Of a DNA stretch of 64,000 nucleotides, positions 19,115 through 28,204 are shown piece after piece. This DNA is from Kiloniellaceae bacterium (GTDB taxonomy: Bacteria; Pseudomonadota; Alphaproteobacteria; Kiloniellales; J153). A program made the position numbers and the translations under genes. Positions within the stretch are counted from its first letter, which is position 1. Every line of letters begins with the position of its first letter. The stretch is taken from NCBI GenBank assembly GCA_021776175.1, contig JAJFGJ010000002.1, positions 186,001 through 250,000 of the forward strand. The letters are read 5' to 3'. A model generated the notes under the pieces. It was not told where the DNA came from. It saw nothing but the letters and a program-made list of their open reading frames with translations, and ran no database searches.

Positions 19115-19520
19115 TGGTTTTCTATGTTTTTGGGGAAAGCAGGGTCTGTCCGGGGCCTAGAAACTAGCGCCATTCGATGGCGGTTTTAAGAAGTTTGAAC
19201 TCTGGAAGTCGAGCCCAAACGCCGCCTCGTTTTGCGTTGCCGAAATATATCGCCATGACGTGGGCGACCCATGCGAAACAGCCATGCGGCGCCTTGGCTA
19301 ATCCAAGGCCTGGCCGAAAAAGGCCGCAAGTCAATTGTATGCGAATTACTATTTTGCCCATAATGTTAAGAGAAAAAGCACGCAAACTAATCATGCGCTT
19401 TATTTTGAGCCGCATAATTGTTGTTAACGACCCCTTAATTGAAACCCAGAATACTATCGATCTGTCTAGCATGGACTGGAAACCCATGTTCCATGGTGCG
19501 CTGAATTTACTTGCGAGATC
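19115..19520. other. AT-rich intergenic region
   Basis: About 400 bp between the divergent transporter and PAS-like genes. ORFs run on both strands (19177-19524 plus, 19164-19538 minus), but neither resembles a known protein and they overlap almost completely. The region holds the perfect CtrA-like box listed separately and is clearly AT-richer than the flanks. Confidence 0.5.
19424..19438. promoter_or_regulatory. Perfect CtrA-like box TTAA-N7-TTAA
   Basis: The sequence TTAACGACCCCTTAA matches the full CtrA consensus TTAA-N7-TTAA. It lies 83 bp upstream of the PAS-like gene. CtrA is the alphaproteobacterial cell-cycle and motility regulator. Binding is not shown by sequence alone. Confidence 0.5.
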
Positions 19521-20126
19521 ATGAATACCAAGCCTCAAAGCATCCCGGAAGATACTTCGGCTTCGCCGCTGGCCAGTGAAGTATTCACCGATGGGCGGAG
19601 CAAGATCTTGTCTATCGAGCTATCGCTCGAAAGTTTTCTAACGAACGAAGATTCGCGGATGAAAGCCTTTATCGAACTGTACAGGGAACACTGTTCGAAC
19701 GGGCGTGCCCCGATATCAAACGCGATCCCGCCCGAAGAAATCGCCCGGACCGGTATGATGCACCGCACGCATTGCTTGCGAATCGATCTTGCCACTAAGA
19801 CTTTTCGCTTCGCAGTTTGGGCCCAGGACGCCAATTTCGACGGCCATCGCAGTCTCCAGAACATGGCCATCGTGGACGGATCGCCTTTCCCCATTTTGAC
19901 AAAAATCGTGCGGAAGCAACTCTCGATCATCCTGGACCACGGCAGACCCGCGTTCTTCGAGGTACGCGGTATCATCGATGACCGATACTATTATTTCACC
20001 AAGGCGATCCTGCCCCTACGCAACGAGCAAGGCGAGATCATCAAGTGTTTTGTTCCCTTCACCGACAAGATTCCCGAGGTCCCGCCGGACTTGCGCGAGG
20101 AATTCTGCGCGCAAGCTATCGAGTAG
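19521..20126 (+). CDS. PAS-like domain protein
   Basis: A 201-residue cytosolic protein. The block from about residue 50 to 190 has the order of elements seen in alphaproteobacterial single-PAS proteins: an N-terminal helix (MKAFIELYREHC), a substrate-like stretch (FRFAVWAQDANFDG), a long helix (PILTKIVRKQLSIILDHGRP), then paired strands (FFEVRGIIDDRYYYFTKAILPL) and an EQGEIIKCFVPFTD end. A PAS fold is inferred from this pattern. No output domain is present. A CtrA-like box lies upstream. The last 111 bp overlap the 3' end of the opposite-strand gene. Confidence 0.6.
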   Translation: MNTKPQSIPEDTSASPLASEVFTDGRSKILSIELSLESFLTNEDSRMKAFIELYREHCSNGRAPISNAIPPEEIARTGMMHRTHCLRIDLATKTFRFAVWAQDANFDGHRSLQNMAIVDGSPFPILTKIVRKQLSIILDHGRPAFFEVRGIIDDRYYYFTKAILPLRNEQGEIIKCFVPFTDKIPEVPPDLREEFCAQAIE

Positions 20127-20783
20127 GAAGATCAATCGATCTTCGTGGCGATCGGGTATGCGCATATAAGGCATGCAGATAGTGCAGCGCGCGAAGTGAT
20201 ACGGGTGTCGGGGCGGGGGAAGGTTCGGCTGATTCTGGAAGATGTTGCCGACGTGATGATCCACCGTGTAAGCCTGCTCGCCGATCAGGCGCACGAGCCG
20301 GGTTACCAGCAAGCCGAGCCTTCTGCCGCGGTGGCGGGTCGAGATCAAGGTGCCGCCGCTATAGCCGACCTTGCCGCTCAGATCGCGAAAATCCGGTGGG
20401 AGTATGACGGGCAGGCCCTTGAGCAGGCGCATGGACGGGCCGTAAAAGAGCCCGCCCGAAGACAAGACAAGCTTGAAACTGTCGGTTAAAAAAAGGCGGA
20501 ACCCATTGCACGCCACGAAATCTCCAGCCTGGTCGCGAATGACCACGCTGGCGCTGTTAGTCTCGTCGACCTGAGACTTGTCCGGGTCGAAGGTTGGATT
20601 AACCCACCCGCCCTCGGCGGCGATCGTCTCCTTCCAATACGCCGTGCCTTCGGAAATGACGCAGGACCAACCCTCGTTCCAGCACATCTCCATAAGGCGG
20701 GTGCCGAGTTGCTGAATGTCGTGGTTGCGGCTTTCCGAATCCGGCGGATCGGAGAAAATGAGCTTATCCAAGGCACGTCGCAC
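20016..20783 (-). CDS. Hypothetical protein with GNAT-like motif
   Basis: A 255-residue protein with no firm family call. The stretch GYSGGTLISTRHRGRRLGLLVTRLVRL (about residues 139-165) resembles the acetyl-CoA pyrophosphate loop (R-x-x-G-x-G/A) and the following helix of GNAT acyltransferases. Preceding strands (SASVVIRDQAGDFVACNGFRL) fit the same fold. The C-terminal 25 residues overlap, in antisense, the last 111 bp of the PAS-like gene, so the true end may be shorter. The LuxR-type regulator gene lies upstream on the same strand, 256 bp away. Confidence 0.5.
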   Translation of the reverse strand: MRRALDKLIFSDPPDSESRNHDIQQLGTRLMEMCWNEGWSCVISEGTAYWKETIAAEGGWVNPTFDPDKSQVDETNSASVVIRDQAGDFVACNGFRLFLTDSFKLVLSSGGLFYGPSMRLLKGLPVILPPDFRDLSGKVGYSGGTLISTRHRGRRLGLLVTRLVRLIGEQAYTVDHHVGNIFQNQPNLPPPRHPYHFARCTICMPYMRIPDRHEDRLIFLLDSLRAEFLAQVRRDLGNLVGEGNKTLDDLALLVA

Positions 20784-20874
20784 GTATCGCCCTCCCCGCG
20801 TTTATAAATCGCGTTTATCTTTCAGAGACCGCGCAGCGTGCTATTTGTAATAACTACTGCGAGTCTGCCCGTTC

Positions 20875-20893
20875 TGGGAAATCGGATTTCCCA
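20875..20893. promoter_or_regulatory. Interrupted palindrome tgggaaat-cgg-atttccca
   Basis: Perfect 8-bp arms with a 3-base centre lie 92 bp upstream of the GNAT-like gene. No T run follows on either strand, so a regulator site is more likely than a terminator. The neighbouring LuxR-type protein is a natural candidate, by inference only. Confidence 0.35.
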
Positions 20894-20958
20894 GGCAACA
20901 CTCCTCATAAGTCGAATCACAACTAGACTTAATCTTGGTCGAACAATGGCTCGTTTGT

Positions 20959-20978
20959 CATACCCCGGACGGGGTATG
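20959..20978. promoter_or_regulatory. Interrupted palindrome cataccccg-ga-cggggtatg
   Basis: Perfect 9-bp arms around two bases lie 62 bp after the LuxR-type gene stop and 176 bp before the GNAT-like gene start. It may be an operator or a terminator stem; it lacks a T run. Confidence 0.35.
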
Positions 20979-21039
20979 CCGGCGGCCATTCTTTAAAAAT
21001 TTCTGGGGATCTTATCGGAGCGCCGTGCGGCTCGATCGC

Positions 21040-22227
21040 CTATAGCATGCGGATCGCTGCTGGGCTTGAAAGGATCAGTCGTACTAGATCGGCCTGCCTA
21101 TGAGTTCCGGTTTTACCGAAGACCGCCTTGAGTTGTGTGCGTGCCGTCTGCGGTGAGATTCCGAACCGCTCGGCCACAATCTTGAGGCGCACGCCGCGCG
21201 CGAGCGCCGCGGCCAAGCGCACCTCGGCCGGCGTCAAACTAAAAAGCCCCCGCAACATCTCGCTCGAAACTTCAGGACTTGTCTCTGGATCGTGGACAAA
21301 AAGAAGGGCCCCGGCCTCACGAGGTCCAGATGAGCCCGCGTTCGGCCCGGAGTTAATTGGAAGCGGCGAGACCGAAACGGACAGCGGCAGCCGCCGCATG
21401 GACGATCGCGGGATCGAAAGAACATCTCCCGGGTCCAAGCCCTCTCCGCCGGCTGTTTTAGCGACCCGGCCGATTAGCGAATGGAGGCGATGGGTGTCCG
21501 CCTGCGTCGCGGCACACAGCGCGCCGTCCTTTACCCGCAATCCGTCCTGCGTCGACAGGATTCGATCGGCGGCGCGATTCGCGCGAGTGATCCGTCCCGA
21601 TGCCGTCATCAAAACCACCCCGTGCGTGATCCGGTCCAAGGCATTCTCGGCATCGTCGCGTTCATGGTGGATCGCGCGCAATCGCCACTCCATCTCCATG
21701 GCGCGTCTCACGTGCGGTAATAATTGCTCCAGCAAACGAATTTGTTCGTCCTCGACGTGACCCTCGCGCCGGGTTCGCTGAATGCCGAAATGGCCCAGCA
21801 GATCCGGGCCGATGAGGAAGGTGCCCCCGGCGCAATACCGGAACCCCCACTTGGCCAAGAAGTCTGTATAATATTCATTCTTGTCCATCTCCGATTCGGA
21901 AATGAAATCGTAATCGGAAAATATTTGACCGAGCGGTATTTTGTTCCCGAATTCGAGCCGAGGAGAGTTTGGGAGGTAATATTTCCCGAACTCGTCGATT
22001 TCCTCCGCTTCGATGTTTACTTGTTCCAGTTGAACCAGGTCGCGCTTCGCCAAGCCCGACACTTGCACGACGGCCGCGCGGCTATGAGTAATGCGCGCGA
22101 TTTCGCTTAGGCAGTGCAACCAGGGCTCTACCCCAGCGCCCGCGTCGTAAATGCGGCCCACGATATCGAGCAGTGTGTTTTCGCCTCGGATAGGGTACCC
22201 CCTCCATCTCCCCGGCCAGTTGGTCAA
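21040..22227 (-). CDS. LuxR-type HTH transcriptional regulator
   Basis: A 395-residue regulator. The C-terminal 60 residues form a LuxR/FixJ helix-turn-helix (LFSLTPAEVRLAAALARG, then VAERFGISPQTARTQLKAVF and a GTHRQADLVRLIL end). A PAS-like block at about 195-310 (HGVVLMTASGRITRANRAAD) precedes it. The N-terminal 190 residues look like a ligand or sensory domain of unknown type; no receiver or AHL-binding signature is seen. The start is a TTG at 22227 and is uncertain; a GTG at 22161 is an alternative. It may control the neighbouring GNAT-like gene. Confidence 0.75.
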   Translation of the reverse strand: MTNWPGRWRGYPIRGENTLLDIVGRIYDAGAGVEPWLHCLSEIARITHSRAAVVQVSGLAKRDLVQLEQVNIEAEEIDEFGKYYLPNSPRLEFGNKIPLGQIFSDYDFISESEMDKNEYYTDFLAKWGFRYCAGGTFLIGPDLLGHFGIQRTRREGHVEDEQIRLLEQLLPHVRRAMEMEWRLRAIHHERDDAENALDRITHGVVLMTASGRITRANRAADRILSTQDGLRVKDGALCAATQADTHRLHSLIGRVAKTAGGEGLDPGDVLSIPRSSMRRLPLSVSVSPLPINSGPNAGSSGPREAGALLFVHDPETSPEVSSEMLRGLFSLTPAEVRLAAALARGVRLKIVAERFGISPQTARTQLKAVFGKTGTHRQADLVRLILSSPAAIRML

Positions 22228-22703
22228 GTATAGTCCGGATCCGTCTCTACGAATAAATCATATTTATTTAACCATTCTATCGGCTCTAACTATTCCGAAT
22301 AAACTAGCAATTAATCTGTCATGCCCCAAGAGGGATATACAGGCAGCAGCACCAACAACTTAACGACGTCGGTTGTCCGCGGAACGTTTGAGCGCTTACC
22401 TTGGAAAAGGCCCTAGTCGCCTTCGCTCAGGCCAAGGGCATCGTCGAGCGCCCGGCAAGCGAGAGGCCCAGCGTCCGAAATAGTCTTGGAATCATGGGGT
22501 TCGCGCTTGAGGCGACAGCCGGAATCGGCCCGCGAGCGGGGTATCCCCGATTCGCCCACCGGGCGGCGCGGGGCTCGCCCGTTGTCATGATGGCGGTTTC
22601 GCTTGGTTTTTTATAGAAGGACCGGCCGCGAAAGTCCGCAGTGTTCGACAAAAAGGCGTGCCAGGACACCTGGGATCAAGTCACGGGATTGTGACCCGTG
22701 GGG
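22228..22703. other. Intergenic region without supported gene
   Basis: The LuxR-proximal 150 bp are AT-rich and probably hold its promoter. Weak ORFs exist on both strands (22401-22616 plus, 22427-22669 minus), without ribosome binding sites or recognisable products. An interrupted repeat cacggg-attgtga-cccgtg at 22682-22700 follows the gcvP stop and could mark its transcript end. Confidence 0.45.
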
Positions 22704-25613
22704 TTACTCCGCCGCCTCGCTGTAAGCCGACATGGGCGGGCACGCGCAGATAAGGTGACGATCGCCATAAACATTGTCCACGCGCCCGACCGGCGGCCAA
22801 TACTTGTCTTCGCGCAAAGCATGAAGCGGAAAGAACGCTTCCTCCCTCGAATAAGGTTTGGTCCAATCGCCTTCGAGCAGGAGGTGATGGGTATGGGGGG
22901 CGTTGCGCAACAAGTTGTTCGTGGCATCGGCGGCGCCCGATTCGATTTGCGCTACTTCCTCGCGGATCTGGATCATCGCGTCGCAGAAGCGATCAAGCTC
23001 GCGCTTCGCCTCACTTTCGGTCGGCTCTATCATCAGTGTGTCGGGGACGGGAAACGACATAGTCGGGGCATGGAAGCCGTAATCGACCAGGCGTTTGGCG
23101 ACGTCTTCGTTGGTGATACCGCAAGATGCCTTGATCGGCCGCAAATCGACGATGCACTCGTGCGCGACCATGCCATTCTTGCCCGTGTAGAGGACGGGAT
23201 AATACGGCGCCAAGCGCGCAGCGATATAATTGGCGTTCAGGATTGCCATCGCGGTCGCGCGGCGCTGACCGGCACCGCCCATCATCACGATGTAGGCCCA
23301 GGAAATTGGCAAGATGCTGGCGGACCCCCAGGGTGCCGCGGACACCGCGCCGATGGTTCCATGCGGGTCGGCGGCCGGATTGACGCCGGCGACTACCGGA
23401 TGATCGGATAGGAAGGGCGCCAAGTGGGCGCGCACCCCAATCGGCCCCATCCCGGGGCCGCCGCCGCCGTGGGGGATGCAGAAGGTCTTGTGCAAATTCA
23501 TGTGCATCACGTCGGCGCCGATCTTGCCCGGCTGCGCGATACCCACCATGGCGTTCAGGTTCGCGCCGTCCATGTAAACCTGGCCACCGCTTTCGTGGAC
23601 CGCGTCGCAAATTTCCCGGATCGCCTCCTCGAAAACACCGTGAGTCGAAGGATAGGTGATCATCAAGGCGGCAAGTTTGGCACTATGTTCCGCCGCCTTG
23701 GCCTTGAGATCCGCGACATCGACGTTGCCGTCATTGTCGCATCCCACGACCACGACCTTCATGCCCGCCATGGAGGCGCTGGCCGGATTGGTGCCGTGCG
23801 ACGATGCCGGAATCAGGCACACGTCGCGATGTGCTTCTCCGCGACTCTCGTGATAACGGCGGATGGTCAAGAGGCCCGAGAATTCACCCTGGGAGCCGGC
23901 ATTGGGCTGTAGCGACACCGCGTCGAAGCCGGTGACCGCGCACAGCATCTCCTCCAGTTCCTCGAACAACTGCTGATACCCTTGCGCCTGCTCAAGCGGC
24001 GCGAAGGGATGCATCTGCGCGAACTGGCGCCAAGTGATCGGGATCATCTGAGTCGTCGCATTCAACTTCATGGTGCAGGATCCGAGTGGGATCATGCAGC
24101 GATCCAAGGCCAGGTCCTTGGCCGCCAGCCAGCGCAGATAGCGCAGCATCTCGGTCTCGGCATGGTAGAGCTCGAACACGGGATGGGTCAGGTAAGCGCT
24201 GGTGCGACGCAGAGTCTCGGCTATGCACTCCGGAATATCGTTGTCGAGATCTTCGATGTTGATCTTCCGCTCGGCCTTGGTCGCGAACACACGCCACAAG
24301 GTCAGCAGATCGTCGCGCTTGGTTGTCTCGTCGCAGGAAATACCCAGGTGGTCAGCGTCGATCACGCGCAAGTTGATGCCGGACTCGCGGGCCCGCGCCG
24401 AGATACGACCGGCCTGGCCCGGCACCCGCACGCAAAGGGTATCGAAGTAGGCTTCGTGAACGATCTTGAAGCCCAGGCGGCGCAGCCCCTCGGCGAGGAT
24501 CGTGGTCATGCGATGCGCCCGCTCCGCGATCCGGCGCAAACCGTCCGGTCCATGGTAGACGGCATAAAGCGCGGCGATGACCGCCAGCAAAACCTGGGCG
24601 GTACAGATGTTGCTGGTCGCCTTTTCGCGCCGGATATGCTGCTCGCGTGTCTGCAGGGCCATGCGCAGGGCGGGTTTGCCGCTGTCATCGACGGAAACTC
24701 CAATGATCCGTCCCGGCATGGTTCGCTTGTAGGCGTCGCGGGTCGCGAAGAACGCTGCGTGCGGCCCGCCATATCCCATGGGCACACCGAAGCGCTGAGC
24801 GCTGCCGATAGCGATATCGGCCCCCATCTCACCGGGCGGGGTCAAAAGAGCCAATCCAAGCAGATCGCATGCCACCGTCACCAGCGCGGCTTGCTTATGT
24901 GCCTGCTCGACCACCGGGCGGGGATCGCGGATCGCACCGCTCGATCCCGGATACTGGATCAGCACGCCAAAAACCTGGTGCTCATCCAGCTCGGTGAAGG
25001 GGTCGCCGACCACGATTTCCAATCCAAGCGGGCGCGCCCGGGTCTGTATCACGGCGATGGTCTGAGGATGGCAATCCCGGTCGACGAAATAGACCGACGA
25101 TTTGTTTTTCGAAACACGGTGCGACATGGCCATGGCCTCCGCCGCCGCGGTCGCTTCGTCCAGAAGCGAGGCGTTCGCGATATCCATCGCGGTCAAATCC
25201 ATGACCATCTGCTGGAAGTTGAGTAGAACTTCCAGCCGGCCCTGGCTGATTTCGGCCTGGTAGGGTGTGTAGGCCGTGTACCAGCCCGGATTTTCCAACA
25301 CGTTCCGCAAGATCACCTTGGGTGTGATGGTCCCGTGGTAGCCCATGCCGATCATAGAGGTGAAAACCTGGTTCCGATCGGCCATCTTGCGCAGATAAGA
25401 CAGGGTATCGCGCTCGCTCATCGCCTCCGGCAGGTCGATGGGTTCTTCGGCCACGATGGAAGACGGCACGGTTTTCTCGATCAGATCATCCAGTGACTTC
25501 AGACCGAGAGTCCCCAGCATCTCGTCGATCTGGACCGGGCCCGGTCCAATATGGCGGCGCACGAAATCGTCGCGCATCTCCAAATCCGCGAGCGAACTGC
25601 GAGCGTTTGACAT
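22704..25613 (-). CDS. gcvP: Glycine dehydrogenase (P protein)
   Basis: A 969-residue PLP enzyme, the decarboxylating P protein of the glycine cleavage system, of the fused single-chain type. The PLP-binding Lys is in [17 protein letters not shown] in the C-terminal half; the N-terminal block FVRRHIGP and [13 protein letters not shown] are family hallmarks. It decarboxylates glycine and passes the aminomethyl group to GcvH. The start at 25613 is chosen because GGAG lies 9 bp before it; an ATG at 25628 adds five residues. It is the last gene of gcvT-gcvH-gcvP. Confidence 0.96.
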   Translation of the reverse strand: MSNARSSLADLEMRDDFVRRHIGPGPVQIDEMLGTLGLKSLDDLIEKTVPSSIVAEEPIDLPEAMSERDTLSYLRKMADRNQVFTSMIGMGYHGTITPKVILRNVLENPGWYTAYTPYQAEISQGRLEVLLNFQQMVMDLTAMDIANASLLDEATAAAEAMAMSHRVSKNKSSVYFVDRDCHPQTIAVIQTRARPLGLEIVVGDPFTELDEHQVFGVLIQYPGSSGAIRDPRPVVEQAHKQAALVTVACDLLGLALLTPPGEMGADIAIGSAQRFGVPMGYGGPHAAFFATRDAYKRTMPGRIIGVSVDDSGKPALRMALQTREQHIRREKATSNICTAQVLLAVIAALYAVYHGPDGLRRIAERAHRMTTILAEGLRRLGFKIVHEAYFDTLCVRVPGQAGRISARARESGINLRVIDADHLGISCDETTKRDDLLTLWRVFATKAERKINIEDLDNDIPECIAETLRRTSAYLTHPVFELYHAETEMLRYLRWLAAKDLALDRCMIPLGSCTMKLNATTQMIPITWRQFAQMHPFAPLEQAQGYQQLFEELEEMLCAVTGFDAVSLQPNAGSQGEFSGLLTIRRYHESRGEAHRDVCLIPASSHGTNPASASMAGMKVVVVGCDNDGNVDVADLKAKAAEHSAKLAALMITYPSTHGVFEEAIREICDAVHESGGQVYMDGANLNAMVGIAQPGKIGADVMHMNLHKTFCIPHGGGGPGMGPIGVRAHLAPFLSDHPVVAGVNPAADPHGTIGAVSAAPWGSASILPISWAYIVMMGGAGQRRATAMAILNANYIAARLAPYYPVLYTGKNGMVAHECIVDLRPIKASCGITNEDVAKRLVDYGFHAPTMSFPVPDTLMIEPTESEAKRELDRFCDAMIQIREEVAQIESGAADATNNLLRNAPHTHHLLLEGDWTKPYSREEAFFPLHALREDKYWPPVGRVDNVYGDRHLICACPPMSAYSEAAE

Positions 25614-25679
25614 GACCGTCTTCTCCATCTAATCGCGCGGCGCGCTGGATCGGCGCCGATCGCTCATTTCAGCGTAAAA

Positions 25680-26057
25680 TCAATCCAGGCCGTCGAGGTA
25701 CGTCTTGTAGGCTTCCTCATCCATCAGCTCGTCCAGTTCCGCCGTGTTGGCGAGCTTGATCTTGTAGAACCACCCATCCCCATGCGGGTCGCTATTGACC
25801 GTACCGGGCTCGTCGGCGAGGGCGGCGTTGCCCTCGACCACCTCGCCCGAGACCGGGGAGTAAATTTCACTGGCGGCCTTGACCGATTCGATGGTCGCCA
25901 CCTGTCCCCCTTTTTCAATTGCCGCGCCAGCCTCGGGCACCTCGACATAGACCACATCGCCTAGTTGTTCCTGCGCGTGATCGCTGATCCCGACCGTGCC
26001 GACATCGCCTTCGACGGTTACCCACTCATGGTCTTTGCTGTACTTCCGATTGCTCAT
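25680..26057 (-). CDS. gcvH: Glycine cleavage system H protein
   Basis: A 125-residue lipoyl carrier protein that shuttles the aminomethyl group between GcvP, GcvT and the L protein. The lipoylated Lys is K60 in the [20 protein letters not shown] motif. Length is standard. It lies 40 bp after gcvT and 66 bp before gcvP, on the riboswitch-controlled transcript. Confidence 0.96.
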   Translation of the reverse strand: MSNRKYSKDHEWVTVEGDVGTVGISDHAQEQLGDVVYVEVPEAGAAIEKGGQVATIESVKAASEIYSPVSGEVVEGNAALADEPGTVNSDPHGDGWFYKIKLANTAELDELMDEEAYKTYLDGLD

Positions 26058-26097
26058 TTACCTATGTCCCTAAAATTTGCCTAAGGTATTGGTATAA

Positions 26098-27222
26098 CTA
26101 GCCGCGATAGTAGCGCTGTTCGACAAAGGGCATCTTCGTGACCGTGACCGCGAGTGGCTTACCGCGCACCATCGCTTGCACCGCCGTGCCCGGCTTGGCG
26201 TGTTCTTTCTCGACATAACCCATGGCCACCGGGCCGCCCACGCTAGGGCCGAAGCCGCCGCTGGTCACCTGTCCAATGCGCCGTCCCTGCGAATCCACCA
26301 GCTCCGCCCCTTCGCGCACCGGTGCCCGGCCCTCCGGCCGAAGTCCCACCCGGCGGCGGGTCACTCCGTTCGCGAATTGCCCGAAAAGCACTTCGGCGCC
26401 GGGGTAGCCGCCCGGCCGGGCGCCATCCGCGCGGCGGGTTTTGGACAGAGCCCAGGCAAGGGCGCCCTCAAGCGGCGTGGTCGTGGTATCGATATCGTGG
26501 CCGTAGAGGCACAAGCCGGCCTCCAGGCGCAGGGAATCGCGGGCACCCAGGCCGATGGGCGCGACTTCGGGCTCCGCCAGCAAGCGCTTCGCCAGCGCCT
26601 CGGCCCGCGCCGCGGGCACTGAAATCTCGAAGCCGTCTTCTCCGGTGTAGCCGGAGCGGGTGACGAAACACACGGCGCCGTCGATCTCGACATCCGAACC
26701 TGTCATGAACAGGAGATTTGCCACTTCCGGCGCCAGGCGCGCCAGTACCGCCGCCGCCCGCGGCCCCTGAAGGGCGAGCAGGGCGCGATCTTCCAGAACC
26801 TCAAGCGTGACCTCGGCCCCCAGGTGAGCCCGCATGTGCGCGATGTCCTGGTCCTTGCAAGCGGCATTGACGACGACGAAAAGGTGATCGCCGGCATTGG
26901 TGATCATCAGGTCATCCAGAATGCCGCCGGACTCGTTCGTGAACAGGGCATAGCGCTGCTTCCCCGGCTCCAATTCGACCACATCGACAGGGACCAGGCG
27001 CTCCATCGCCTCAGCCGCCGCCGCGCCGCGCAATCGCACCTGACCCATGTGGGATACATCGAATAGGCCGGCCGCCTCGCGGGTATGGAGGTGTTCTTTC
27101 ATGATTCCGGCGGGGAACTGGACCGGCATATCGTAACCGGCAAAGGGCACCATGCGGCCGCCAAGCTCACGGTGCAGCGCATTCAGGGGGGTGGTTTTGG
27201 TGCCGGTTTCTTGCTCTGTCAC
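26098..27222 (-). CDS. gcvT: Aminomethyltransferase (T protein)
   Basis: A 374-residue tetrahydrofolate-dependent enzyme that releases ammonia and forms methylene-THF from the H-protein intermediate. Family blocks include MVPFAGYDMPVQFPAGIM, LFDVSHMGQ and the folate-binding SGYTGEDGFEISV. The start is a GTG at 27222, preceded by AGGA at good spacing; another GTG at 27237 would add five residues. It is the first gene of the gcv operon, directly behind the glycine riboswitch. Confidence 0.95.
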   Translation of the reverse strand: MTEQETGTKTTPLNALHRELGGRMVPFAGYDMPVQFPAGIMKEHLHTREAAGLFDVSHMGQVRLRGAAAAEAMERLVPVDVVELEPGKQRYALFTNESGGILDDLMITNAGDHLFVVVNAACKDQDIAHMRAHLGAEVTLEVLEDRALLALQGPRAAAVLARLAPEVANLLFMTGSDVEIDGAVCFVTRSGYTGEDGFEISVPAARAEALAKRLLAEPEVAPIGLGARDSLRLEAGLCLYGHDIDTTTTPLEGALAWALSKTRRADGARPGGYPGAEVLFGQFANGVTRRRVGLRPEGRAPVREGAELVDSQGRRIGQVTSGGFGPSVGGPVAMGYVEKEHAKPGTAVQAMVRGKPLAVTVTKMPFVEQRYYRG

Positions 27223-27248
27223 GGATCGGGTCCTCACAAGTAAACATC

Positions 27249-27282
27249 GGTGGCGCGGCCGCGCTTAGCGCTGCCACCGCCC
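27249..27282 (-). promoter_or_regulatory. Candidate expression-platform hairpin
   Basis: On the minus strand the arms cggtggc and gccaccg, with inner GC-rich pairing, lie between the second glycine aptamer and the gcvT start. No T run follows, so it may act on translation start or as part of an antiterminator. The role is inferred from position. Confidence 0.4.
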
Positions 27283-27492
27283 CCTCTGTCTCGAGAACCT
27301 GAGAGATTCACCGGCACGGGGATTAGACCGTGTCGGCTTACTCCTTCGGTGGACCGCAACGCGCTTTCGCGCGATCGCGCCCGCTTTCCAGAGGTGCCTG
27401 TCCCGCGCGGTCCATTGTGCCTGAGAGTTTCCGGGGCGGTTGCTCCTTCGGCGCCGGGCCCGCCGTAACCGGCAAGTCCGATCTCTCCCGCG
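27280..27492 (-). ncRNA. Tandem glycine riboswitch (two aptamers)
   Basis: On the minus strand two glycine aptamers follow each other upstream of gcvT. Aptamer 1 (27490 to about 27414) runs from GGGAGAGATCGG through GCGCCGAAGGAGCAACC to AAACTCTCAGGC. Aptamer 2 (about 27405 to 27283) runs from GGACAGGCACCTCTGG through CACCGAAGGAGTAAGCC to AATCTCTCAGGTTC. These are the conserved cores of the gcvT riboswitch class, which binds glycine and usually turns on glycine breakdown. Pairing of the outer P1 stems was checked only by eye. Confidence 0.93.
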
Positions 27493-27551
27493 AGGGATTT
27501 TCAGCATCCCCGGCACGGCGTCTCGAAGAGGCCGGACCGGATAGTTGGGCC

Positions 27552-27579
27552 AAGCTAGCTACTTGGCGTGGAATGTCAA
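27552..27579 (-). promoter_or_regulatory. Candidate promoter of the gcv operon
   Basis: On the minus strand a consensus TTGACA (27579-27574) is followed after 16 bp by TAGCTT (27557-27552). Transcription would start near 27545, about 50 bp before the first riboswitch aptamer. Confidence 0.5.
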
Positions 27580-27616
27580 TATCTACCCCGCTCAAGCCCG
27601 CGTGAACGCGGTGCTC

Positions 27617-28204
27617 TTAACGGTTTTCCAAGTTGTATCGCAGCTCTTTCGACGTCAAAGCCAAGCCCACATAGACAATGAAGTCGGTGCCATCCTGGCC
27701 TGCCCTTAGGGGTATTCGATGGCTGATTTCCTCAATCAAGGCGACCCGGGTCCGGTTGCCCGGGAACGGAATCTCCAAACGGAACTCCTCGCGCGCCAAA
27801 ATCTTCCGGTCGCGGGTCGCGATGGCCACGAAGTAGTTGAAGCTCGCCTGACGCTCTAAATCGGCCGGGCCGCGAACAGCCTCGATCGAAACCCGCATAT
27901 CGGCCTCGAGCATATTGTCGTCATATTCACAACGCAGGGCCATTTCCTTGACCTCGGCCTCGAAGAGCACATCGGTGAGGTCTTGCCCGCTTTGGTCGAA
28001 GCGAACCAGATATTGGGCTCCGGTGACGCCGGAGACGGCCGGGCACGGCCGCGGCGCTTCTTTGCTCCCGGCGCAGGCGGCCAGGACAAGCGGACCAAGA
28101 ACACCCAGCACCATGCTCCAGCGCCGAAACGATCGAGGCCTTCGATCGACGCGCGCGTGGCTGCCGAATAGGTTACGCGAGAGCACCGGCAATACCACCT
28201 TCAC
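27617..28204 (-). CDS. Putative lipoprotein of unknown function
   Basis: A 195-residue protein with a lipobox-like LGPLVLAAC following a basic segment (RRPRSFRRW), so it is probably lipid-anchored after signal peptidase II cleavage. The frame starts with GTG at 28204, overlapping the stop of the CDGSH gene by four bases (GTGA). Codon 31 (MVLGVLGPL) is a possible shorter start with a tighter signal peptide. The mature region has alternating strands (QYLVRFDQSGQDLTDVLFEAEV, EEFRLEIPFPG) without a known domain. Confidence 0.65.
   Translation of the reverse strand: MKVVLPVLSRNLFGSHARVDRRPRSFRRWSMVLGVLGPLVLAACAGSKEAPRPCPAVSGVTGAQYLVRFDQSGQDLTDVLFEAEVKEMALRCEYDDNMLEADMRVSIEAVRGPADLERQASFNYFVAIATRDRKILAREEFRLEIPFPGNRTRVALIEEISHRIPLRAGQDGTDFIVYVGLALTSKELRYNLENR

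Noticed and set aside
19164..19538. ORFs on both strands between the DMT transporter and PAS-like genes
   Set aside because: They overlap one another, resemble nothing known and cover a probable regulatory region.
22401..22669. Short ORFs on both strands upstream of gcvP's end
   Set aside because: No ribosome binding site, no domain; could be a gene remnant but not supportable.
22682..22700. cacggg/cccgtg repeat as a rho-independent terminator for gcvP
   Set aside because: Only six-base arms and no T run; noted in the intergenic entry but not called.
23982..25226. 414-residue plus-strand ORF inside gcvP
   Set aside because: Antisense shadow of a well-conserved gene; low complexity, His/Gly-rich translation with no domain.
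27330..27605. Plus- and minus-strand ORFs across the gcvT leader
   Set aside because: They coincide with the glycine riboswitch, whose conserved cores explain the sequence.
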